From: Aplidium turbinatum
Lineage: Eukaryota > Chordata > Ascidiacea > Aplousobranchia > Polyclinidae
Length of the DNA stretch: 64,000 nt
Reading direction: 5' to 3'
Assembly: GCA_918807975.1 (NCBI GenBank)
Contig: OU964921.1
Coordinates: 45,286,498 to 45,350,497, forward strand
The translations under genes and the position numbers were made by a program. The first letter of the stretch is position 1; every line of letters begins with the position of its first letter. A model generated the notes under the pieces. It ran no database searches. It saw nothing but the letters and a program-made list of their open reading frames with translations, and was not told the DNA's origin. Shown here piece by piece: positions 1-10,548 of this stretch.

Positions 1-195
1 TCACAGCGAACTCGCAGCATTAGGCTAAAACCAGTCGTTAAAATCTACATTGTGAAGTGATTTTGTTTGTGTCAATCAATACTTTGCTGGGTTTTTGAGT
101 TTTCTTAATTGTGAATAATTGTTAGAAAACTTTGATAAGGGCCATAACCGCCATATCAAAAACGACTTTTTGCATCAACTCAACATTGATTTTAG

Positions 196-315
196 GATGA
201 ATTGCAGCAGATGGATATGAGATTACTTCAGGAGCTGGATGAAAAGGTTTCTAGCCAGCAATTGACTATGCAAAGTGCTGGTATGCCTGGATTCTTTGTT
301 ACAAGCGATCCAAAG
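196..315 (+). CDS. Internal exon of an unrecognised host gene (40 codons)
   Basis: A TTTTAG acceptor ends at 195 and a consensus GTAAGT donor starts at 316. The 120 bases between them are open in one frame, giving a phase 0-0 exon of 40 codons. The peptide begins DELQQMDMRLLQELDEKVSS and ends GMPGFFVTSDPK. The first half has the heptad-like hydrophobic spacing of a coiled coil; the second half is less polar. I do not recognise the protein. No flanking exon of the same gene was found to the right, so the next exon may be far away or the copy may be stranded. It lies inside a palindromic repeat (1-640), so a captured or duplicated exon is possible. Coding quality and both splice sites make it credible as a real exon. 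Confidence 0.5.
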
Positions 316-389
316 GTAAGTTTAGGTATTTGTGGAAACGTAAGTAGGCAGGTAATGGTTCGATACTCAGTTATTGAGCTTTGGGGAAT

Positions 390-545
390 GAGAAAATAAG
401 GTTCTCATTGTATTCAGCCTTCTGCGCTAACGGGAGTAGGGTGACCAGTTCCTTTCGGCGACTATGCCCAGTTGCCCACCCAATTTATTATGTGTTGATC
501 AACAACCAGCTTAAGCCGGGAGTCGAACCAGGTTACCGCTCATGT
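390..545 (-). mobile_element. tRNA-derived SINE, family 3, antisense copy
   Basis: Read on the minus strand it has a B-box-like GGTTCGACTCCCGGC, a stretch ending in a GGGTGGG motif, a body with GAACTGGTCACCCTACTC, and a tail CAATGAGAACC. The same order occurs at about 27985-28150 and 36211-36405, which defines the family within this window. Confidence 0.6.
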
Positions 546-644
546 AATTACAAACGGAAATATAAGTAGCAGATATTGGAAAATTCACAATGCAGATATT
601 AACAACCTGTTTTAGCCTAATACTGCGAGTTCGCTGTGGCAATA

Positions 645-864
645 ACGAATTGCACTGGATTTCGGAACATAGTTCCCTAGTCGTGTGCTATGACGAATGG
701 TGTTAAACTCAGTGGGTCGTTGTTTTATGCGGCTCACTTCCAGTTTATTTCAACGAAATGGTAAATTCGAATTGCACTAGCTAACACAGTTCCCTAGTCA
801 TGTGCTATGGCAAACTTCGTCATAGCTACATAGGGAACTGTGTTCCGAAAGCTAGTGCAATTCG
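645..864. repeat. Palindromic repeat with a strong hairpin at 768-864
   Basis: CGAATTGCACTAGCT at about 768 is matched in reverse at 850-864, and ACAGTTCCCTAG is matched by AGGGAACTGT further in. About 97 bases therefore fold into one long imperfect hairpin. A diverged partial copy (GAATTGCACTGGAT, then ATAGTTCCCTAGTCGTGTG) starts near 646. It looks like a small foldback MITE. Confidence 0.65.
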
Positions 865-869
865 CTACT

Positions 870-930
870 ACCACAGCGAACTCGCAGCATCAGGCTAAAA
901 CAGGTCGTTTGTATCTGCATTGTGAAGTAA
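870..930 (+). repeat. Third copy of the arm found at 1-60
   Basis: The stretch CACAGCGAACTCGCAGCATC followed by AGGCTAAAAC matches bases 1-30 with few differences. It abuts the hairpin repeat on its left and has no partner arm to its right. Confidence 0.6.
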
Positions 931-2045
931 ATAACGATCATGATGCTAAAAGCGAAACTTATTGCATTGCAAGGAAAGATCAGAGGCTGACTGCCTCCCT
1001 TTTGACACATTCAAGCAGTAAGCTTATTAATTTTTCAGGAGATCAAGTTGCAGATGGCAATCTTCCAGTTGGTCACCGACGTTTCAAACACTTCATGAAG
1101 CCTCAGCATTCCAGCTTGGAATCCCATGGAGAAAGACGAGTCACACATTGGCACTGCGATGGTGGCATGAATACAAGCAAAACCACAAACTCAAAGCATG
1201 GAATATTTGCAAGAAGTTTTCTTATCTGTCATTTAGGTCGTTCCCTGCATACCAATATTTGTAGGACGTGGATGTTTGACGTTTCTATCGACGTGGAGAA
1301 TGAAAGCAGACCGGCTTGAGTTATCTTGAGGAGGCAAAAGAACTCTGATATGACAGGAGTTTAACGTGAGAAATATCTTGTTGGATCACGTGGTGCAGCA
1401 ATAGTACGGTTGGAGGTGTGGTCATTTTCATACTGAGTATTTTTTGGAGACAGTGTCAAATTTAACTGTTACAAGTCACCCCCCACATTGGAAAGCATTG
1501 CAACTGCCTGAAGTCCAGGGGTATGGTTCATCACCCCACATTCTTGTTCTGAGCGACATCATAATCGCGTCTCTTGCTCGTATTCACGTCTCTCATTATT
1601 TATGAGCGAACAATCATCATGATCTTCATTTACCTCTTTTGACTCAGTGTTGTCGATGATCTTGAAGTCTAAACAAAATACCGGGTATATATTTTAGAAA
1701 GCTCTCTAGCCTCACTACTATCATTTGAAGCAAAGTATTTTGCTTTTTCTTCAATGAAAATACGTTTCAAATTACACAATCAACAACCGTGTATTGACCA
1801 CTTGGAGTGCTTTTAAGTAGGTCGTTGAGCATCTGCCATATCTTAAACATTGCAATTAAATTGACCTCTCATTTGTCAACTTTTTTTACCTGAATATTAT
1901 CTACATGATGCAGCTTAAATGAACTTAACGCAAATATTTGCTTTTTGCGGTTTCTACTTGTTTTAACTAATTATCTGGATATTGGCGATTTGAACGGAAG
2001 GCGAACGACTCCAATTTTGATCGTAAAAAATAATACCAGTCGTAT
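931..2045. other. Stretch without a supported gene
   Basis: An open frame runs through 840-1319 on the plus strand, but it starts inside repeats and shows no recognisable domain, so it is not called. The rest is AT-rich intergenic sequence with no repeat pair or element end that I could match. Confidence 0.5.
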
Positions 2046-3172
2046 TTAGCCCACTATACTGTGGTGGGGTAAGTGAATAGACTTCACTACACGAAGAGAG
2101 GTAACTGTCTGTGACGTATCAGCTGTTTTAGATGAATAAATGTCGCACTCGGCGCCATGCCGTGCAAGAAAATCGCCAATTTCTGTTTGTTTTCTTCCAC
2201 ACGTTTGTAAATTTTTATTGTCGAATGTGTCACTTTCTGGTAGCTTTACAGGGTTGATCGGTTTAAACCGCCCGGTTAAAACCTGGTTTAAACCGGGCAG
2301 TTTTGACCACCTATTGCTGGTCAAAACCCCTTTAGTGTATGAATCAAGTTGCTTTTCAATTGAATTAAAAGTATTACCCTCCATGTTATTAGTAATGATG
2401 TTCAACTATATTTTGTTTTGATCAACAATAACCTAAATGCTGGATTTGGAACAAAAAATATTCAACTTCTCTGTTTGTTTTTGATATTTCAATCAGTTGG
2501 TTATTTTAATTATTGAGAAAATTCAAATTCCAAAAATAAGTTTCTGATGAACCAAAAAATGCTTGGTAGAACGATGAACAATTTGCACAGCCAACTGAAG
2601 TACAAGAATTTATTCCAACAATTTTTTTTTTTTAAGAAAAACATTTGCCATCAAATTTTATCCAGTTAAAATAAAACAATGCGAATGCATATTCTAAGAT
2701 GCTTTAAAAATTAAAGACAGGATAGTTTATGATTCGTTCTTTGAAGCAAAGTACACGTCAAGCCAAGAAAGGATTATCGGAAAAGGAACAAGTTGTGATG
2801 CCTATCTACTTTATGCAAGTTAGAACACCTCAATTGAACAATTGGAATTAACAAGTCTCTCCAGTATATTCAAATGCTTCATTCACCAGTCAATTTCATC
2901 TTTTCCTTCTCCCTCCTCCCTCACCTTCTACCAACTCCCTCACGTTTTCAGTGATTTTCTGGCGAACACGATCAAGCAACTCATTACGGGGTTTTGACGA
3001 GTCAGGTCAGGGTTTTGACCGGTTTAAACCTAGGTTTGACCGGTTAAAACCAAGTTTAAACCGCTTAGTGGTCAAAACCCAGTTTTGACCACTTAGAGAT
3101 CAACCCTGTAGCTTTAAGATATTTCCGGTTTGGTTTCCTGGTGTTGTTAGCGCTTTTATTGGAGGCAAGGCT
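2046..3172 (-). pseudogene. Candidate last exon of a host gene, interrupted by a hAT MITE
   Basis: Leaving out the MITE (2249-3108) and one 8-bp target copy, the minus strand reads from a GCGCAG acceptor near 3173 through an open frame to a stop at 2046. The peptide starts LPPIKALTTPGNQTGNILKL and ends HLPHHSIVG, about 85 residues. The frame is open on both sides of the MITE, and the target duplication lies inside it, which argues that the element entered coding sequence. With the MITE in place the downstream part stays open for a further 50 or so codons into the element. No family is recognised, and no upstream exon was found with confidence. It could instead be a chance open frame. Confidence 0.35.
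2249..3108. mobile_element. hAT MITE rich in GGTTTAAACC palindromes
   Basis: The ends are CAGGGTTGATC and its reverse complement GATCAACCCTG. They are flanked by a perfect 8-bp duplication TAGCTTTA (2241-2248 and 3109-3116), the hAT signature. Both subterminal regions are packed with GGTTTAAACC and GGTCAAAACC motifs in alternating orientation. At 860 bp with no transposase frame it is non-autonomous. The intact duplication suggests a fairly young insertion. Confidence 0.88.
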
Positions 3173-3173
3173 G

Positions 3174-5211
3174 CGCAATAAAATCGAAAGCCTCCGTTTA
3201 TTCAGTGTTGGCCAGGAAGTCGTGACATAAGGTCCCTGTAGTGGAAACGTATGTGCCTGTCAGTATAAGCGAACGAAATGTCATTGGCGATACTTTAAAC
3301 TTTAAAGTATCGCCAATGACAACTAGAGCATAGGCAAGATCGAACAACTTTTAAGCTGCTGTACTTATAACAACGCAGTTCAAAGAAAGCCCTCCACTAA
3401 GCGAATGGAATAAGGGCTCAACAATCAACTCGCATGAGCGCGAAGTACAAGGAATAGACTTACACTGAGTGATTTAAAAATGTCTTTTGCCACGCACCTG
3501 TAGTGTAAGATAGAGGAATGTCGATGTATGGTAGTTCTATGCAACTGTAACGTCCACTCACGCGGTATTCGCCGCACTCAACTTCACTAAATCGCTTGGC
3601 CCTGCTACTTGCTCAGGCATCTACAGACAAGGCCAACACGTCGCTGGTAAAGTGGTGATTCTTCAAAACACCGTGACATCATAACAGCATTATATGGCAT
3701 AATAATAAGTGATGACACAGGGTTGTGAAACGACAATACAGTATATTATTATGTTGCGGTAAATAAGTCAATGAATTTTCCAAAATTAAATCGTGAGACA
3801 TGAACTGCATTAAATCATTTGCATTCTATACACAGACTAAATTTAGTGCGAAATATTAAGACCTGAAATCGTTACAATGGTGAAGTCATATAGCACAAGT
3901 TGTTTATGATTTCGATGAAAAAAATCGTGGCATAAAATTGATCGGGTTAGAAATAGTAGGCCTCTTTGTATGATATCTGTATCTATCGGTTATGTATGCC
4001 TTGTATAGCTCCAGTGCCGACGAGAGTGGACAATTGTGTATGAACTCGTTTCGATTCCAAAATCAGAATTATAAGTTCGAATTACTTCGCTTCTGTAAAT
4101 AATCTGCTTTGGTAAAACTGAAACAACGAAAAGTATTTAGCAAGGTAAAGCAAAAATTACGCCAAATAACAAAAATACACATATTACAATAATCTAGTAA
4201 TCATAGAACTGCGAATTCTGATCATAACAATCTAGGCGGACGCGTGATTTCGTGGCTGCAATATCATCCGAGACTCCACATGCTTGACAAGTTGCATCGA
4301 TCTGCAGAAGAAGGCTCAGTTCAACCAGACAACTTATCGCTCTATGAAGATTGAGGATTGTGGCATCACAGCGAACATGGTGGACCAGATAAAACACTGA
4401 TTCACTCATGCATGTTATTCCGCAACAGTGCTTATGAGGCGCAACCCATCTGTACCACGGTGTCTCTGATGAACACCTGATGGTTTTCCAATTGCACTTT
4501 AAAAACATTTATCCTGTCTTGTGTTTTTATACTCCTTGGCAAATGTCCAATCGAAGAAAAAGTTTCTTGTGATCTTGAAAGATAACTAATAAGTGACGCA
4601 TTAGCAAGAGGATAACAATTGCGAGAGATGGATGCGATGCTATGATTGGTTGAACGTGGATAAATAAACCCAAGAAAATGATAATGAAATGAGTATATCG
4701 CTAACCAACCGTACAAATACAGGGTGCATCATATGACAAAGCTCAATATATTCAGTGACAAGTAATCGTCAGCGGATGAATATCTGTGTTAATGACGTTA
4801 AACACGTGGAACAAGTTGCAATATCTGCTCTGAGGCCAACTGGCTAAGTAGATGGCGCGGAAGAAAAAAACTCGGTACATAGAAATCACATTAAATTATG
4901 CAAACTACACATTAATCATTCTGGGGTAGTATTTCACACTCAAAGGCGAAATCAAAACGATGAAGTTAAAAAGAAATAAGTAAAACAAGGTGGATGTGGT
5001 GTCTACCACAAGATAACTTTCAAAACAAAGATTTGGATAAACCTTTCCCAAAGGTACTCCCAACTGCATGTGCTCTGTGGATCATATTAGGTTTTCAAGC
5101 GTGTAATCAAGTGATTCTGACATCGACTTCCGGAAAAGTTGAACAATGATGGATGAGTGAGACAGTCCTGGTTTCCTCCGCTCAATGTCCACAAGACGGA
5201 AGTTTGGGGAT
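3174..5211. other. Intergenic stretch downstream of SNX3
   Basis: No gene is firmly supported between the candidate exon and the SNX3 stop codon apart from the weak Cys-rich frame at 4194-4508. Around 3290-3320 there is a short perfect hairpin, ATTGGCGATACTTTAAA followed by its reverse complement. No mobile element with matching ends was found. Confidence 0.45.
4194..4508 (-). CDS. Cys-rich open frame, hypothetical
   Basis: A 104-codon minus-strand frame with many cysteines (motifs HKHCCGITC, ATCQACGVSDD, RVRLDCYDQ) and a stop at 4194. The cysteine density is higher than expected by chance and could come from a secreted or receptor-type exon. An overlapping frame (4432-4716) is also open, and a CAG/GTGTTC junction near 4480 could be a donor, so the real exon borders are unclear. 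No family is recognised. It lies in the gap downstream of SNX3 on the same strand. Confidence 0.25.
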   Translation of the reverse strand: MFLKCNWKTIRCSSETPWYRWVAPHKHCCGITCMSESVFYLVHHVRCDATILNLHRAISCLVELSLLLQIDATCQACGVSDDIAATKSRVRLDCYDQNSQFYDY

Positions 5212-8200
5212 TTAAGTATTGCGGACTTTTCCGGGAACATAATTCTTGTCAAGTTCCTTTTCTTGCAGGAACATGTGAAGGCAGCGCTCGTTCTGGGCTA
5301 GAGGGTGACCGGCAACCCTGTAACATGTATGACGTAATAGAACGAGTAAAATGGTCAACCACGACAGTATACTTACAAACCACAATTGAGAAAGAATGAA
5401 GCAAATAGCGACAGCACAGAACGAGCCAACGCTATACAGCTTCCTTTCCCATGTAGTGGAAAGTTCACAACACTGCTTCAAGATGTTATTGAATTAAAAA
5501 ACCTAATGCCACTCAAACATCAACTTCAAGATTTTTACTATCAAGCATTCATTTTGCTGTCAATAAAACGTATTGGCAATCTACCGTATTGATTGATGGG
5601 AGAATAAAAGACGAACGACCTCATCTCAAAAAAATAGTTCTCACCATAGAGTGGTTGTAGGGGGGTATGAAATAAATGAGCTCAATAAATGGGACTACTT
5701 GCAGGATGGACAGTGTTGGTAACAATGGTGGTGCACACTGGCGCCGACTTACGGGGTGGCCACGCCACCCCGTAACGGCTGTGGCGGGGTGGCAGCCACC
5801 CCGTTTAGGTTACATTACTTACTGCAAATAAATGTAATTTGAACGGACGTTTAAATCTTTTTTTGATCATTGGTTTTTGCTTCAAGTCAACGTAAAGCAA
5901 GAGGTGAACCAATACAGTATTGCGAAGAAAATGATTGTTTTTGTCACAAGCATGATACTCGCGTAACATCAAGCAAGCTACGTGAAGATTACGCAACACG
6001 TGGCTGCGAGTTTTTTCCTTGTTGTTGCGATCGTTTTATTTGTTACTTGTCATAAGTCATTGTTGCATTTGTTAGGTTTACAATGGGATTTATTAATCAA
6101 TAAAATATGATTTATTAATCAATGAAATACTATTTTTCCATTGCCTCCCTCAAAAATCTTTTTTGAAAAGTTTTAAACTGCTCATAATATCGCTATAAAT
6201 TATGACAGCTATAAAATACTTGGAAATAAAATTATCTCGATGATTGATAGCTCCACCCCCTAAATGAATATCTATTTTCAAATTTCATTAAAAAAAATGC
6301 AATTTTCGAAACTTTTTGAGTTTCATTTAAAAAGTTCACTTAGTAGGCTAAAGTAGCAGTTTTAACGTTCTGCAAATTTATACGTTTACATGATTCTATT
6401 CGAGGTAAGCTACACCCCCTGCCAGTCCCCAATAATAAAAGCAACCTTTTTCAATTACTCAAGATTTTGCATTTTGAATTATTTTCCGATTTCAATTGGA
6501 GTGTACTGTCATCTACTTCATGCTTTAATTTCTACTTTGTTATCTACTTCATGCAGTAATATTGCGTGTCAATGCGTGACAAACTGTAAGGCGGAAATTT
6601 AGTGGTCTGACATAGGAGTTGCTTGTTACATCAAAGAAAAAAATACGAAAAGTCGTCCAGTAAAAGTTTTCGCCGACATTCCAGTTTTATTCAGCTTAAA
6701 GATGCCACCAAAAAAGCGTTCAAAATTGTAGCTCTCCATTGAGTCATTTTTTGTTGAGTCTAGTCAGGATTTCAGCCAGCATCAAAGTGACCAAACGCCT
6801 GAACGAAATGAAAGTGTGTCACTGCCAAAAGGCGTTAGCACGATCAGGGAGGTGTAGGAACCGAGCACGAGCAGGATAATCGCTGTTGAAGGGAGAAGCT
6901 ATCAAAAATCGTAGGAGAGCGCATTCCCGTGGCTAGAATACGATAGATGCAAAGATAGAGCATTCTGTCAGTTCTGTCCAAATGTTAAGTGTCAGAGCAG
7001 CAACGTAACAATAAAATTCACGACATACTTCCGTGCTTTGTTTTAAAGTTGGTTTGTAAATTATCGAGCTACAAATAAGGTGTGAAAAGACAATTGCGCC
7101 TACGAAACACGCTTAGTAAAAATCAAACAAAAACATGTAGTTTGAAAGTTTTTAGGTTGACATATTGTGCTATCCGCCACCCCGTGCAAAAATAAAAGTC
7201 GCCGCCTATGGTGGTGCAATCATACAAACAACAATGAAAACATGAATATACTTGTTGATGTAAACTTCTAGGCCCTTCCGACGTTCTTCTATAAAACTGT
7301 CTGTAAATAATCCATCATCTTTTCTAAAGGGGAGCTGCATCTTCAACGCCTTCCCGGGCAAAGGGGGGACGACAATCTGAAGGCAACAATAAATTGTGCA
7401 GAGACAAATGGGCTTTGAGTTGGCAAAAAAATGTCACTTTGAAATATCAACACAATTAATGACAAAAAATCTAATGAACGGATATTTTTTTAAAATGCAA
7501 GAGCTATAAATAAATAGCAATCAAAGTGAAAAATGAACCCAGGATAAAATCGGTCGACAGGACGTTTGGTCGACAGACATTTGGTCGACAAGACATTTGG
7601 TCGACAAGACATTTGGTCGACAAGACATTTGGTCGACAAGACATTTGGTCGACAGGACGTTAGGTCGACAGAACGATTCATTTTAGGGTTAGGGTTAGTT
7701 AACAAACCTTAACCCTAACTCTAACCCTAAAATGAATCGTTCTATCGACCTAACGTCCTGTCGACCAAATGTCTTGTCGACCAAACGTTGTCGACCAAAT
7801 GACTGTCGACCAAACACAGATAAAATCATGGTTGACAAAACCTTTAAATAACTGAACTGTTCTTGTTTTCTGTGTTTAAACCAAATTCATGTAAGAAGCG
7901 AATGGATTGTGAAAAAAATATGTTCATCTCATGGATGGTAATTAGGGTGGAGTGAAAAATTTTTTTTCTGTCATATTAATGAAGAGGGGTGTTAAAAGGG
8001 TGTCATAAGGTCTAATATTGACTTTAAAATTATTTTTTTGACGTGGCACCCAAAATCGAGCGTGCGACCCAGCCCCATGGGTCACGCAAAGGTCAAAATC
8101 CATAAAAACAGCGTAACTTTTTTTTATAATGCTCCTAGAAAGCTGGGAGTAGGCTTAAAAGTTGCAGAACAGCTATGTTCCTATATGCTCTAACAGAACA

Positions 8201-9605
8201 CTTTGTTCTTAGTGCATCAATTGAGCAGATATTCCAAAAAAACGCATTTTTTTCCATTTTTGGGGGCAAATTTAGACGAAATTGCATTTATTTGATGCTT
8301 AAATACATTTTTTTACTACACTTTGTTCATTTATTTTGTGTGTTATTATGGAGCCTACATAGATGGGAACCTTGGCTATTTTAATTGAATGGTTATATAG
8401 TAGGCCTAGTGGCCTACCTACCAACAAACTACCGTAGGTAACCAACCATAACCATTCAATTAAAATAGCCAAAGTTCCCATCTGTCCAAATATGTAGACT
8501 CCATTATAACACCCAAAATAATTTGGTCGACAGGATTTTGGGTGCCACGTCAAAAAAATAATTTTAAAGTCAATATTAAACCTTATGACACCCTTTTAAC
8601 ACCCCTCTTTATTAATATGACAGAAAAAAATTTTTCACTCCACCCTAATGGTAATATCTAAGATTTAAACCCAACTCCACAAGAACAAAAACAGAAGTTG
8701 CATTTGTATTGACGTGCAGCAGTGCAAACAAAAGTGAATATAAGTGACCACATGATGTATAATTTCACTCATGCATCTGTTCTCTGACAAGTTTGGGCGC
8801 CTTCACGATACCTTGCTGTCACGCTCCAGTTCATTAGTCAACCATTCAAAGTCACTGTAGCGGCGACGAACTGATGACTCTTTGTTTTTAAAAACTGGTA
8901 GGTTTGTCTAAAAGATATATACATTGCGTTAAACATGAAAAAATGATCCCAATCAGTATAGTTTTCATTGGTAATATTTTTTTGTAAAATACTGCTGCCG
9001 GGGTTGAAGCTGACTTGGTGACCTCATAAGGTCTTTCACTTCCTTCCTCTCTCACTTCTATGTGATGTACCAATGTATTTGTCGTGATAATTTGAGAAAA
9101 AAAATAAACCATTGATTGATTGATTTGCAGAATGGAGAGTCACTTTTGTTGAAGTCAAATCCAGAACAATAGTCAATAAAAATACTTGAATAGGCTACCA
9201 TACAAAATCAAAAATTACTTAAAAATGTCAGGCCAAATAAAATATTACTTAAAAAAATGCCTTGCAATGCAAGAAAAAGTAACATAAAATAAACTTTTAA
9301 TCATTTCCACTTACACAGCAGCTACCATATAATACATGTTTTTTTAATAAAAAAGTTTGAAGCTTATTTACAACTTATGCCAGTTGATTTAATAAAAAAA
9401 TTGAGCAGAAAATATCTTTTAACGATAACTTGTCTACCTTCATTTTAATTTCATAATCTGTATGTCTTTGCCTCCATCCAACTCCATGTGTTTCTGGGTT
9501 GAGAACTTCAATTTCAAGAAAATTTGCAGGCAAACCATAAGCATCTGACAGTTCCTGGCGGGGTCCATCCAGTCGCTGGGTATACAAGTCGTCACCACTT
9601 GCCAT
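5212..9605 (-). CDS. SNX3: Sorting nexin 3 (SNX3), four coding exons, complete
   Basis: SNX3 is a small PX-domain protein that binds phosphatidylinositol 3-phosphate on early endosomes and helps retromer sort cargo such as Wntless (known of the family). Exons on the minus strand: 9438-9605 (start ATG at 9605), 8812-8907, 7252-7376 and 5212-5317 (stop at 5212). All borders are GT-AG, the phases are 0, 0, 2, and the CDS is 495 bases, giving 164 residues; human SNX3 has 162. Visible landmarks are DAYGLPANFLEIEVLNPET in exon 1, the PX lipid-binding core RRRYSDFEWL in exon 2, VVPPLPGKALKMQLPFR in exon 3 and AGHPLAQNERCLHMFLQ in exon 4. No damage is seen. Intron 3 holds a hAT element; intron 2 holds a foldback element and a hAT MITE. 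The identification is secure from these motifs. Confidence 0.97.
5736..7210 (+). mobile_element. hAT element in SNX3 intron 3, internally deleted
   Basis: The left end CACTGGCGCCGACTT and the right end AAGTCGCCGCCTATG form inverted repeats that continue into a GGGGTGGC stretch. A perfect 8-bp duplication GTGGTGCA flanks the element (5728-5735 and 7211-7218). Near 6702 a plus-strand start MPPKKRSKL, a stop, and then SIESFFVESSQDFSQHQSD resembles the N-terminus of hAT transposases of the ZMYM type. The rest of the transposase is missing, so the copy is non-autonomous. Confidence 0.85.
7552..7818. repeat. Foldback element 1: inverted 16-bp tandem units around a TTAGGG-like core
   Basis: Eight tandem units of about 16 bp (GGTCGACAAGACATTT and variants) run from 7552. 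Five or six units follow in reverse orientation to 7818. Between them is a palindromic core with GATTCATTTTAGGGTTAGGG and its inverse. The direct repeat GATAAAATC flanks the whole (7543-7551 and 7819-7827), so it behaves like an inserted 267-bp element with a 9-bp target duplication. It carries no coding capacity and lies in SNX3 intron 2. Confidence 0.8.
7943..8647. mobile_element. Fully palindromic hAT-type MITE in SNX3 intron 2
   Basis: The ends TAGGGTGGAGTGAAAAAT and its inverse are flanked by a perfect 8-bp duplication ATGGTAAT (7935-7942 and 8648-8655). Inverted similarity continues to the centre: the stretch around 8350 (CCTTGGCTATTTTAATTGAA) recurs reversed near 8455-8480. The whole 705 bp could fold back on itself. 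The tip sequence and 8-bp duplication point to hAT. Confidence 0.85.
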
Positions 9606-10548
9606 GGCAATGCACTCGATCAATTATCAAAACTATAATAACACAACGTGAAGAAGTTTTGTGCCTGCAAGTATTTTACATGCAAGTTAACATGGAAGAA
9701 ATGAGATCGATGGAGATATCAGAATGCATGGCAGTAATTTGGGGAGAAAAGATGAAGATAATGTAAATGGTGGAAGAAAGTGATTCCAAGCAAGAACCAG
9801 CAATCCTTGTCAGAAAAGCTGAAATAAAATTATTTGTGATTGAAAATGCCAAATGCCAAGTAAATTAAATCTAAAAAAAAACTTTCTTTGACTTAATATC
9901 ACAATTTAAATATCTTGTGACTAAATGTACCTAATAATCTAACAATGAAGTAATAATCATGTAATGCCATGCATTGCATGTTACTTAAAGATTGTCTAAT
10001 GGCTGAAAACGAGCTGTGTGTCAATGATGAATGGTGTTGGAGTAAGAGTGTGGTTGTTTTATAAGCTTCTTCAATTCTGCTTAAGGCTGTTGTCATGATT
10101 GTGGTCTGTTGAGTTTGTGAGTAATAATATTTAACCATATTATATTTAGCGCTTATTGCGACAACATACAGTACACTTAGATCACAGATGCGATACAACA
10201 GGAAGCAGCGTATTAGTCTTCGAGTCAGCTGTTCCTCTTGTCAGGCATGATTACTGTAAAATTTGTCAAATTAGCTGAATAATAAATTAGGAGTTGTAAT
10301 TCTTCCCTCTCGACATGATTGTTACCGTAATTGTTGGTCGCTGCCTAGATATGAAAATGGCTTCTGTGTGGCGTTGTTCTCTCTTGTAATGATCATCTTT
10401 TTTAGCATTCAGCAATGCTAAATAAGTTCACTTGATAGTAGCCTATTTTAAGAGCATACCTGAGGGTCTGCATTTTTATTTCTAGGCTAATTCATCAATC
10501 AATTATTATTGGTGAACACCAGCACTGTTCCTCAGTCCTCACAAAAAT
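8656..10548. other. SNX3 5' part and upstream spacer
   Basis: Apart from SNX3 exons 1 and 2, I see only AT-rich sequence. No promoter motif can be singled out upstream of the SNX3 start at 9605. No repeat pair was found between 9606 and the nested hAT stack. Confidence 0.45.

Larger units (their letters stand above)
1..640. repeat. Inverted-repeat element, left arm cut by the window edge
   Basis: Bases 1-56 and about 585-638 are inverted copies of each other, sharing the core CGAACTCGCAGCATTAGGCT and further similarity inward to a GTGAA/TTCAC pair. The arms enclose a spliced-looking exon (196-315) and an antisense SINE copy (about 390-545). A third copy of the arm lies at about 870-930 in the same orientation as the left one. 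No transposase is seen. The left end and any target duplication are outside the window. Confidence 0.7.

Noticed and set aside
840-1319. 159-codon plus-strand frame
   Set aside because: It begins inside two repeat copies, has no recognisable domain, and has no splice context. Judged a chance frame.
7681-7735. TTAGGG repeats as a telomere or interstitial telomeric site
   Set aside because: Only two or three units on each side of a small palindrome inside an inserted element, so it is a core motif of the foldback element rather than a telomere.
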